Source of the DNA: Oscillospiraceae bacterium
GTDB taxonomy: Bacteria > Bacillota > Clostridia > Oscillospirales > CAG-272
Length of the DNA stretch: 64,000 bases
Direction of reading: 5' to 3'
Assembly (NCBI GenBank): GCA_015064735.1
Contig: SVRP01000010.1
Location: forward strand, 1-64,000
The position numbers were made by a program, and so were the translations under genes. The notes below the pieces were generated by a model that saw only the letters and a list, made by a program, of their open reading frames with translations, was not told where the DNA came from and did not search any database. Shown piece by piece: positions 1-7,328 of the stretch; position 1 is the first letter of the stretch; each line of letters starts with the position of its first letter.

Positions 1-566
1 TGAACTGCACATCTCTTGAGAGCATCAATCTCCACGAGGGTATCACCTCGGTAGGTGCAGGCGCATTCATGGAATGCGATTCTATTGCCGCTGTAACTAT
101 CCCCGCTTCTGTTGCCGACATGGGCGACTCCGCATTTTACGGATGTGACAAGCTTGCAAGCGTAACAATTCTCGGAACGGCTCTCGGACAGAACGTAACA
201 GATAAGGACGGTAACGTTACCGAGCATTCTATCGGTGCAAAGATATTCAACGGTTGTGCAAATAACGCAGTATTCACATTTGAGGAAGATTCCGTCTTTG
301 CTGATTACGCGGTTGACAACGGATATGTGGCTCCCAAGGAGACTCCCGATGTTCCCGAGAACCCTGAAAATCCTGAGAACCCCGAGAATCCTGAGAACCC
401 TGAGAACCCCGAGAACCCTGAGAACCCCGAGAACCCCGAGAACCCTGAGAATCCTGAGAACCCCGAGAATCCCGGCGGTAACGGCGGTAACAGCGGCAGC
501 GGTAACGGCGGTATGGTATCCGACGAGGACAAAGCAAACGACAATCATTGGACAGGCAATGCCTGA
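1..566 (+). CDS. BspA-type leucine-rich repeat surface protein, C-terminal part (5' end outside window)
   Basis: The reading frame is already open at base 3, so the gene starts before the window. The first ~85 visible residues show LRR_5/BspA-type repeats (SINLHEGITSVGAGAF and TIPASVADMGDSAFYGC), a fold typical of secreted or cell-surface proteins of gut bacteria that bind host or matrix ligands. A stretch of 13 Pro-Glu-Asn repeats follows, then a Gly/Ser/Asn-rich linker and a short tail ending WTGNA. No LPxTG sorting signal or C-terminal membrane helix is visible, so any anchor would have to lie upstream. The family call rests on the repeat pattern; the ligand cannot be told. Confidence 0.75.
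   Translation, partial: NCTSLESINLHEGITSVGAGAFMECDSIAAVTIPASVADMGDSAFYGCDKLASVTILGTALGQNVTDKDGNVTEHSIGAKIFNGCANNAVFTFEEDSVFADYAVDNGYVAPKETPDVPENPENPENPENPENPENPENPENPENPENPENPENPENPGGNGGNSGSGNGGMVSDEDKANDNHWTGNA
354..470 (+). repeat. 13 tandem 9-bp units coding Pro-Glu-Asn
   Basis: Thirteen perfect-length copies of CCN-GAR-AAY run in frame through the LRR gene. They differ only at third positions. They form an acidic, extended spacer, probably a wall-spanning stalk. Copy number is likely to vary between strains by slippage. Confidence 0.95.
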
Positions 567-583
567 TTTCCGGATCACATAAC

Positions 584-622
584 AAAAAAGCTTATGATGC
601 AAAACGCATCATAAGCTTTTTT
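584..622. terminator. Bidirectional intrinsic terminator
   Basis: A-rich left arm, stem AAGCTTATGATGC / GCATCATAAGCTT with a 5-base loop, then a T run. It lies between convergent genes (the LRR gene on plus, the DUF308 gene on minus), so it can serve both. Confidence 0.9.
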
Positions 623-636
623 GTTTGTTTAGAAAA

Positions 637-1098
637 TTACTTATCAGACTTTCCAAGCTGACCGATAAGCTCCATAGCGCCGTTAACGATAAGAAGAATA
701 CCGCCGATAATAAATACCCAGTCAAGTCCATTACCAAATGCGAGAAGTACACCCGCTACTATAGAAAGTGCTGCAAAGAGAAGGTCTATAATAGACTTCT
801 TCTTAAGAGCATCAATAAGTGCGAATACACCCTTAATAGCAATGAGAACACCAAATACGATAAGTACTACCTTAACGAACAACCAAGCACCGAGAAGAAT
901 AACAAGACCTATTCCTGCCGAGATAGCACCGGAAACAAAATTCTTCTTCAAGAGATCAAGTACTCCGAATACAATAAATACTATACCTGCAACAGTGAAC
1001 AGTATGTCAAGCATTCCGCTTCTAAACACACACAAAAGAATACCTACTACTATGTAAAGAAGCGCGGTAATAAGATTAGAATTTTTCTTTTCTGCCAT
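637..1098 (-). CDS. DUF308/HdeD-like small membrane protein
   Basis: This 153-residue protein is almost entirely hydrophobic, with about six membrane segments arranged as repeated pairs. Glycine-rich helices end in short Lys-rich loops (LLKKN, ALKKK). This matches the DUF308/HdeD family of inner-membrane proteins. HdeD is linked to acid resistance in E. coli, but the function in Firmicutes is not established. The ATG is preceded by AAAGGAGG at good spacing. It appears monocistronic and ends against the shared terminator at 584-622. Confidence 0.7.
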   Translation of the reverse strand: MAEKKNSNLITALLYIVVGILLCVFRSGMLDILFTVAGIVFIVFGVLDLLKKNFVSGAISAGIGLVILLGAWLFVKVVLIVFGVLIAIKGVFALIDALKKKSIIDLLFAALSIVAGVLLAFGNGLDWVFIIGGILLIVNGAMELIGQLGKSDK

Positions 1099-1195
1099 GT
1101 CAAATTTTCCTCCTTTCGAAAAACTTTTATAATAAGATTATACCTTGTTTTTTTTCTGTTGTCAACAGTTTTATACCAAAAACGACATGTATTTC

Positions 1196-1224
1196 TTGAT
1201 TTTTTCTCATTTTCGTGGTATACT
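1196..1224 (+). promoter_or_regulatory. Sigma-A-type promoter of the hydroxyacid dehydrogenase gene
   Basis: TTGATT (1196-1201), 17-bp spacer, TATACT (1219-1224), 29 bp upstream of the TTG start codon. Confidence 0.6.
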
Positions 1225-1252
1225 TAAATCAATAACACATCGGAGGATTACC

Positions 1253-2200
1253 TTGAAAGCAGTAATACTTGATTCAGCAACTCTCGGAGACGATATTGAT
1301 CTCTCCCCCATAAAAAGCATCGCAGAGGTTCACGAATACCGCGCCACCCGTTCATTCGAGGTTGAGGAGCGGATAAAAAATGCCGATGCGGTAATAGTAA
1401 ATAAAATAAAGCTTGGCAGAGATAATCTTAAGGATGCAAAAAATTTGCGTCTTATTTGTGTTACTGCCACGGGATACGATAATATTGATACAGCATACTG
1501 TAAGGAAAGAGGAATCGCTCTTTACAATGTGCCGAAGTATTCCACAGACAGCGTGTCTCAAATAACCGTAGCCATGGCTCTTACACTTGTTTGCAGGCTT
1601 GATGAGTATCGACAGTTTGTGAATTCGGGAGAATATTCCCGCTCCGGTATCGCAAACAAGCTCACCCCTGTATACCATGAGCTTTCATCCATGACGTGGG
1701 GTGTGGTCGGAGGCGGAGCTATCGGCTCTCGCGTTGCGAATATTGCCGAAGCTCTCGGATGCAGGGTCCTTATGTGCAGAAGAAAGCAGGACGAAAAATA
1801 CGAAACCTGTAGCATAGATGACCTTTGTCGCCGTTCAGACGTAATATCCCTTCACGTCCCTCTTACGGCAGAAACCGAGCATCTTATAAACGAACAAAGA
1901 ATATCTCTCATGAAGAAAAATGCCATTATCATTAATATGGCAAGAGGCAGGGTTGCTGATGAGGACGCACTTGTGAGAGCCGTTGAGGCAGAGCGCATAG
2001 GCGGTATCGGCATAGACGTTTACGCGGAAGAACCTTTTGATACAAAACACCCCTACGCAAGAATTCTCGGACGTCCCAACGTATGCTTAACTCCTCACAT
2101 GGCATGGGGCTCTGCCGAGGCAAGAGCAAGATGTGTTTCGGTTGTCGCTCAAAATATTCTCTCTTTTTGCAGCGGTTCAAGTACGAACCGAATTGTTTAA
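1253..2200 (+). CDS. D-2-hydroxyacid dehydrogenase (NAD-dependent)
   Basis: The 315-residue protein has the order of the D-isomer-specific 2-hydroxyacid dehydrogenase family: an N-terminal substrate half, a Rossmann motif GGGAIG near residues 153-158, then Arg231 (ARGRV), Glu260 (YAEEP) and His282 (TPHMAWGS), which match the catalytic Arg/Glu/His set. It should reduce a 2-keto acid or oxidise a 2-hydroxy acid with NAD(H) in the cytosol. Hydroxypyruvate/glycerate, D-lactate or another acid are all possible; the sequence does not decide. Start: the frame is open further upstream, but the TTG at 1253 sits 6 bases after GGAGG and just after a promoter. Confidence 0.85.
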   Translation: MKAVILDSATLGDDIDLSPIKSIAEVHEYRATRSFEVEERIKNADAVIVNKIKLGRDNLKDAKNLRLICVTATGYDNIDTAYCKERGIALYNVPKYSTDSVSQITVAMALTLVCRLDEYRQFVNSGEYSRSGIANKLTPVYHELSSMTWGVVGGGAIGSRVANIAEALGCRVLMCRRKQDEKYETCSIDDLCRRSDVISLHVPLTAETEHLINEQRISLMKKNAIIINMARGRVADEDALVRAVEAERIGGIGIDVYAEEPFDTKHPYARILGRPNVCLTPHMAWGSAEARARCVSVVAQNILSFCSGSSTNRIV

Positions 2201-2218
2201 CAAATATCTTATATTTGC

Positions 2219-2247
2219 TTGACATTTCGTCTGCTCCATGTTATAAT
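2219..2247 (+). promoter_or_regulatory. Promoter of the exopolysaccharide control operon
   Basis: TTGACA (2219-2224), 17 bp, TATAAT (2242-2247). It leaves a ~60-base leader before the start codon at 2313. Confidence 0.85.
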
Positions 2248-2312
2248 AGTATGAATAGTTTTTTAGCATATTACAAAATTGATAGATATTTTGGTTTACG
2301 AAAGGAAAAATT

Positions 2313-3206
2313 ATGGAAAAAGAAATAAACTTTGGATTTTTATGGAGATGCCTTAAGAAGTGCTGGATATTCGTTTTGCTCGCCGCTATTCTTTCTGCGG
2401 CTCTTGCCGGACTTGTCGCAAGCCTTCTTCCCAAGAAGTATTCGTCCAGCGTCAATTTTTACATAAAAAATACCAATACCGAGCTTGATTACGTATCTTC
2501 TCAGTATATAGACGTTTCCGATCAGCTTATAAACGACTACGTTGAGCTCATAAAGAGCGACGTTGTTCTTGATCAGATCAAAGAAACCTATCTCGTGCCT
2601 AACAATTCGAAGGCAAAGGAAATGTCGAACGATACTCTTCGCGATATGATAAGCGCTTCCTCCAAGGAAAGAACGTCTCACTTCACTATTAAAATTACCC
2701 ATACGGATAGCAAGGTGGCTCATGAGGTTGCCTGCGCTATAAAGGAGGTGGCTCCCGGGGCTATAACCAATATTGTAAAGGATAGCTCCCGTACCACCCA
2801 GTCCTATGCATCCGGAATTGCAACAACTATCATGGAGATGAAGAAAAATCCCGAGAATTATGAGGTTATCATAAGCGGTGGAAACAACAAGGAACTGCTC
2901 CAGGAGCAGATAGAAGCCCTTCTTAAGGACAACAAACAAGGTCTTGATTTTGAAATAGCTCAGCCTTGCTTTGAAAGCACCAACACTCCCGTGCTTGACA
3001 AATCTGCCGATTCCCCCAATGTGGTTAGGATCGCGCTTCTCGTTTCGATTGCCACTGCGGCTATCGTATACATAATATTCTTTGTAATCGGATTATCTCA
3101 GGCTAACATAACCACGGAAGAAGACATAAAGAAGCATATTAATATCCCTGTTATTGGAATTATTCCCAGCTGGGAAGTTTCCAAGCAGGCAAAAAACGCT
3201 AAATAA
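2313..3206 (+). CDS. Polysaccharide co-polymerase / chain-length determinant (Wzz/YveK-like)
   Basis: The 297-residue protein has membrane helices near residues 15-37 and 237-261, with a ~200-residue external domain between them. This is the Wzz topology of capsule and exopolysaccharide co-polymerases. Like Gram-positive CpsC/CapA, the protein lacks a kinase domain and would activate the separate kinase encoded 15 bp downstream. It probably sets polymer length and docks the kinase at the membrane. It is the first gene of a three-gene operon. Confidence 0.85.
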   Translation: MEKEINFGFLWRCLKKCWIFVLLAAILSAALAGLVASLLPKKYSSSVNFYIKNTNTELDYVSSQYIDVSDQLINDYVELIKSDVVLDQIKETYLVPNNSKAKEMSNDTLRDMISASSKERTSHFTIKITHTDSKVAHEVACAIKEVAPGAITNIVKDSSRTTQSYASGIATTIMEMKKNPENYEVIISGGNNKELLQEQIEALLKDNKQGLDFEIAQPCFESTNTPVLDKSADSPNVVRIALLVSIATAAIVYIIFFVIGLSQANITTEEDIKKHINIPVIGIIPSWEVSKQAKNAK

Positions 3207-3221
3207 AGAAAGGAGCTTATC

Positions 3222-3989
3222 ATGTATTACTACAAGCAAGGAAACAGAGAAAATCTTTCTCATAAGATCCTGACTGATGACGCTCCGTTTGCCATCAGAG
3301 AGGCATTCAATCTTCTCAGAACAAATCTCATGTACACCATGTCCCATTCAGAGGGAATTGCTCCGATATATGCGGTTACCTCTACCAACGAAAATGCGGG
3401 AAAGAGTACAGTCATTGCAAATCTCGCGCTTGCGTTTGCACAGCTTGACAAGAAGGTACTCCTTATAGACGGTGATATGCGTTGCCCCGTTATTCACAAG
3501 CACTTTGAGCTTGATTCTCACAGAAACGGATTGAGTGAGCTCATCTCGGGAATAAAGGACGACGTTATCGTTCAGGGTATATGCCCGAATCTCGATATTA
3601 TAACCAGTGGAAGAATTCCCCCGAACCCATCCGAGCTTCTTATGAGTCCCCGTTTTGTTAAGCTCATCGAAAAGTGGAAAAAGGAATATGATATAATATT
3701 CATAGACTTTCCCCCTATCGGTATAGTTACGGATGCAATAGCAAATTGCAAGGACATTACAGGATATATTTTCGTAGTACGTTCAGGTCAAAACAGTGCA
3801 AAGGAAATTGCATCGTCGATTTCTACTCTTGAGCAGGTTGGAGCAAAGATTGTCGGAATGGTTCTTAACGATTACAACATCAAGGGTGCTGACAAATACA
3901 AGCACAGTAAATCCCGTTACAAGAAGGAATCTATGAACAGATACGAAGAGTCCGCGGATGCAAAACGTAAAGAGAAAAAAAATGATTAA
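3222..3989 (+). CDS. Bacterial tyrosine autokinase (CpsD/CapB/YwqD-like)
   Basis: The P-loop kinase shows Walker A at residues 54-63 (STNENAGKST), Walker A' at 79-89 (VLLIDGDMRCP) and a Walker B-like IIFIDFPP. The C-terminus holds a cluster of tyrosines (YKHSKSRYKK, MNRYEE), the usual autophosphorylation tail. In this family the kinase is activated by the co-polymerase encoded just upstream and switched off by the phosphatase encoded just downstream; phosphorylation cycles control polysaccharide export. The length (255 residues) is normal. Confidence 0.9.
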   Translation: MYYYKQGNRENLSHKILTDDAPFAIREAFNLLRTNLMYTMSHSEGIAPIYAVTSTNENAGKSTVIANLALAFAQLDKKVLLIDGDMRCPVIHKHFELDSHRNGLSELISGIKDDVIVQGICPNLDIITSGRIPPNPSELLMSPRFVKLIEKWKKEYDIIFIDFPPIGIVTDAIANCKDITGYIFVVRSGQNSAKEIASSISTLEQVGAKIVGMVLNDYNIKGADKYKHSKSRYKKESMNRYEESADAKRKEKKND

Positions 3990-4680
3990 CGGACAAAAAA
4001 TAATAGACTTTCACGCGCATATTCTCCCCGGCGCAGATCACGGCTCAAGCAGTATAGACGATACCTTGGGTCAGATCGCGTTAATGAATAATGCTGGGGT
4101 TGACACAGTTGTGGCAACCCCTCATTTTTATCCAAACCGACACACTGTGGAGTATTTTTTTGAAAAGGTCTCCTCTTCGGTTGAAAAGATTGGATCCATT
4201 GACATTCCGCGGCCAAGGATCTGTCTCGGAGCAGAGGTACTCTATTGCGACGGCATTGATAATATGCAGGATCTTGACAGATTTTGCATACGGGGAACAA
4301 AGGTACTGATTTTAGAGCTCCCCCTTGATACGTGGGATGACCGTCTTTTTGATACGGTCAAGACACTGTTGAGCGAATATACCGTAGTCCTTGCACATAT
4401 TGACAGATATATACTGTATCAGACCGAGGCTATTTATTCGCTTCTTGAAATGGGAGCCCGTGCTCAGATAAATGCTCAAAGTCTGTTCTACAGAAAAGAA
4501 AGAAAGCATCTGTCTCCGCTCATTGAAGCAGGAGATATATGCGCCATAGGAAGCGATCTTCATAAGCTTGAGAATAAATCGGTGCGTTGCTTCGCCGCAG
4601 CCCCCAAAAAGCTTGGAAATGCCTATTCGGATATAATGCAAAGCGCAGACGAGCTTCTGAAGGATGCGGTAAAAATTTAA
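3982..4680 (+). CDS. PHP-type tyrosine-protein phosphatase (CpsB/CapC/YwqE-like)
   Basis: It opens with a PHP metal motif (DFHAHILPGADHGSS), then ATPHFYP, LGAEV and a late GSDLHK. These are the metal ligands of manganese-dependent CpsB phosphatases. It should dephosphorylate the tyrosine tail of the preceding kinase. The ATG at 3982 overlaps the kinase stop by 8 bases, suggesting coupled translation; a start at 3958 is possible but would overlap further. 232 residues. The cognate glycosyltransferases are not in the window. Confidence 0.85.
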   Translation: MINGQKIIDFHAHILPGADHGSSSIDDTLGQIALMNNAGVDTVVATPHFYPNRHTVEYFFEKVSSSVEKIGSIDIPRPRICLGAEVLYCDGIDNMQDLDRFCIRGTKVLILELPLDTWDDRLFDTVKTLLSEYTVVLAHIDRYILYQTEAIYSLLEMGARAQINAQSLFYRKERKHLSPLIEAGDICAIGSDLHKLENKSVRCFAAAPKKLGNAYSDIMQSADELLKDAVKI

Positions 4681-4691
4681 AACAAATAATA

Positions 4692-4725
4692 AAAAATGCT
4701 GACATTAATAATGTCAGCATTTTTC
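4692..4725. terminator. Intrinsic terminator after the polysaccharide operon
   Basis: AAAAATGCTGACAT / ATGTCAGCATTTTT hairpin. It lies between convergent genes and overlaps the last codons of the minus-strand gene ending at 4714. Confidence 0.85.
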
Positions 4726-5451
4726 TGTTTTTGAAAAGACGTATGCCTTACCTTCTTTTCGTTTAGTCAGCAAGCCCATTGCGCAAAGGGTATTCAGGCA
4801 CGAATAAAGCTCTCTTCCCTTCTTTTTGCTGAAATCCGAATATTCCTTTGCGGTAAACTCTGTCTGCTTCGGGATAAAATCAAGAAAATCTTTCTCTTCC
4901 TTCAATCTTATTTGCCCCATAAGCTCCGTAGGAAAGAGCTCGGAAATGTACGCGCCCGCCTTTCTGTATCTTATGCGCTCGGAATATCGGTGTTCCTCGG
5001 CAGCAATAAACAAAAGTTCTGTCTCGATTCTGTCCGACGGAAGTATTTGACGTATAGGATAAAGAGCCGCAAGTCCGTCAAATCCGTTCCCTTTAAGTGG
5101 GGACCGCTTTTTACGAATTATCTCCCCCGTATCCTCATCAATCCGTATTATAGTTTTTTCGGCAATTATGGGGATAACAAGTCTTATTCTAAACTCGGTT
5201 TTATCAAGATAATACCGAAGCTTCGGTAGGTATTTTTGAAATCCACCCGTTTGAACCTCGGTTATAATTCCGTCCTTGAGTACGTCGGCAACGTAATCAC
5301 CTATCGGTACTTCCTGAAAGCTCTCGTCGGCTATAAGAGATTTAAGTATTCTGTGAAGTCTTTTTTCAGAATACGTGCCTATTCCCCTTTTTGGCGCCGA
5401 AAGCTGAGCTCCCCGAGCGCAAAGCTCCTTGAAACGTACTCGGTCTATCAT
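4714..5451 (-). CDS. Conserved protein of unknown function, possible PD-(D/E)XK-like core
   Basis: This 245-residue soluble protein has no membrane segment. The N-terminal third contains GTYSEKRLHRILK, then DYVADVLKDGIITEVQTGGF. The spacing of Asp and Glu-x-Gln resembles the D...ExQ/ExK core of PD-(D/E)XK-fold nucleases, but I see no clear catalytic Lys, so nuclease activity is a guess. The C-terminal ~70 residues look like a winged-helix segment (FTAKEYSDFSKKKGRELYSCLNTLCAMGLL). Its ATG overlaps the TGA of the ABC exporter gene upstream (ATGA), so it is the last gene of the marR-ABC operon. Confidence 0.5.
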   Translation of the reverse strand: MIDRVRFKELCARGAQLSAPKRGIGTYSEKRLHRILKSLIADESFQEVPIGDYVADVLKDGIITEVQTGGFQKYLPKLRYYLDKTEFRIRLVIPIIAEKTIIRIDEDTGEIIRKKRSPLKGNGFDGLAALYPIRQILPSDRIETELLFIAAEEHRYSERIRYRKAGAYISELFPTELMGQIRLKEEKDFLDFIPKQTEFTAKEYSDFSKKKGRELYSCLNTLCAMGLLTKRKEGKAYVFSKTEKC

Positions 5452-7328
5452 GTGGAAATACCCGCGAACTGATTGCTGTAAAGGTTGTAGTATTCTCCGC
5501 CCTTGGCAAGGAGCTCCTCGTGATTTCCCGCCTCGGCAACAACTCCGTTTTTAATAACGACGATAACGTCGGCATCTCTTATTGTGGAAAGTCGGTGTGC
5601 AATAACAAGAGAGGTCCTATTAGCCATAAGTGCTATCATTGCCTGCTGAATGTGCATTTCGGTTCTTGTGTCAACGCTTGAGGTGGCTTCGTCAAGTATA
5701 AGTATCTTGGGGTCGGCAAGGACGGCTCTTGCAATAGACAGGAGCTGACGCTGACCTTGGGAAAGATTGCTTCCGCCCTCGGTAAGCATCGTGTCGTAAC
5801 CGTCGGGAAGTCTTTCAATAAACACGTCCGCTTTTGCAAGAGCGGCGGCTTTTCTCATTTCCTCATCTGTGGCATCCGATCTTCCGTACTTTATATTATT
5901 TCGTATAGTATCCGAGAACAGTACAGTATCCTGAAGAACTATGGCAATAGATTTACGCAGGGTCTCCTTGGGCATCTGTGTTATATCAATGCCGTCAATA
6001 GTTATTCTGCCACCGTCAAGCTCGTAAAATCTCGTGAGGAGATTCACAATGGTAGTCTTTCCCGAGCCCGTAGCACCGACAATAGCTATCTTTTGCCCTG
6101 CCTTTACCGAAAGATCAAGTCCGCGAAGAACAGGCTCTTCAGGCTCGTAGGCAAAGTCTATTTGCTCAAACTCAATATCTCCGTTTATCTCGGATATGCG
6201 CACCTCGGCGCATCCCTCGTCGATTTCGTCCGCGCTGTCCATTATCTCAAATATTCTCTCGGCACCCGCAAGAGCCGTAAGGATCGCCGCATACTGATTG
6301 GCTATTTCGTTGACGGGTCTTGTGAATTTCTTAGAATACTGAAGCATGGACTGTATAGAACCTATGGTTATACGCTTCATGAATGACACATCGTAAAGTG
6401 CGAAAAATCCGCCTACCGCCGCGATAAGCACGTACTGAAGATTGCCAAGGAAGTTCATGCAGGGTCCCATTACGGAGCCCCAAACCTTAGCCTTGATACT
6501 GCATTTCTTAAGCTCCTCGGAGATTTCGGCAAAATCTTCTTCCGCCTTTTCCTCTCTGCCGTATGCCACAACGGTTTTATATGAGGTAACGGTCTCCTCT
6601 ACCTGTCCGTTTATCTTTCCGAGCAGCTTCTGCTGACGGACGAAATATTTTCTCATAAACTTCGCAAGCTTCGTAGACACGGTTATCGTAAGGGGAACGG
6701 TTACACATACGAGAAGCGCCATTATCCAACCGTAATGTATCATCATAGCAAATGCGCCAACCAGAGTAAGAACACTGGATATAAGCGACGTAACCGATTG
6801 GGATATGGCATTTGAGACGTTTTCTACGTCGTTAGTCATTCTCGACATTATGTCTCCGTGCCTGTGAGTATCGGTATATTTTATGGGTAGCTTTGATATT
6901 TTCTTAAACAGGTCGTTACGCAAGGAATAGACCGTATTCTGTGAAAGTCTTGCGGCTATAAGTCCTTGAACAAGAGTGAGAGCTCCGCTTATGACGAATA
7001 TTATTCCCATGGCGGTAAGGTATCCCGTCATTGCCTTAAGGTCAACCGTAACTCCGCCGTTTCGTACCTTTATAGTATCAATGGCAAATCCCTGAAGGGC
7101 GGGACCCGCAAGCTCCGCAACCGTAACTACCACCATTACGAGCATAAGAATTATAATCAGAAGCTTGCTCTTTCCCACGTATTTGAGAAGTCTCAAAAGT
7201 GTTCCCCTTGCCTTTTTGGGCTTCTCTCCGTTGACTCTTGAATTCATAGGTCCGCGACCTCCGGGACCGCCCATGGGACGGAGAGGCGGCAGATCACCCG
7301 TTCTCGGTCTTTGAGTTTGTCTGTCCAT
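5448..7328 (-). CDS. ABC exporter half-transporter, catalytic subunit of a heterodimer
   Basis: The 626-residue protein starts with a Pro/Gly/Arg-rich tail (~40 residues), then six membrane helices and an ATPase domain. Walker A GATGSGKTT starts near residue 418, the signature LSQGQ near 522, Walker B ILILDEATSS has the catalytic Glu near 547, and the H-loop is HRLST near 578. The catalytic residues are therefore complete. The partner gene upstream has a degenerate site, so the pair fits the LmrCD/BmrCD/TM287-288 type of heterodimeric multidrug or lipid exporter. The start codon overlaps the partner stop (TAATG) behind a GGAGGTGA ribosome site. Confidence 0.9.
   Translation of the reverse strand: MDRQTQRPRTGDLPPLRPMGGPGGRGPMNSRVNGEKPKKARGTLLRLLKYVGKSKLLIIILMLVMVVVTVAELAGPALQGFAIDTIKVRNGGVTVDLKAMTGYLTAMGIIFVISGALTLVQGLIAARLSQNTVYSLRNDLFKKISKLPIKYTDTHRHGDIMSRMTNDVENVSNAISQSVTSLISSVLTLVGAFAMMIHYGWIMALLVCVTVPLTITVSTKLAKFMRKYFVRQQKLLGKINGQVEETVTSYKTVVAYGREEKAEEDFAEISEELKKCSIKAKVWGSVMGPCMNFLGNLQYVLIAAVGGFFALYDVSFMKRITIGSIQSMLQYSKKFTRPVNEIANQYAAILTALAGAERIFEIMDSADEIDEGCAEVRISEINGDIEFEQIDFAYEPEEPVLRGLDLSVKAGQKIAIVGATGSGKTTIVNLLTRFYELDGGRITIDGIDITQMPKETLRKSIAIVLQDTVLFSDTIRNNIKYGRSDATDEEMRKAAALAKADVFIERLPDGYDTMLTEGGSNLSQGQRQLLSIARAVLADPKILILDEATSSVDTRTEMHIQQAMIALMANRTSLVIAHRLSTIRDADVIVVIKNGVVAEAGNHEELLAKGGEYYNLYSNQFAGIST

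Noticed and set aside
354-470. CRISPR or intergenic satellite
   Set aside because: The 9-bp repeats have no spacers and code for Pro-Glu-Asn in frame.
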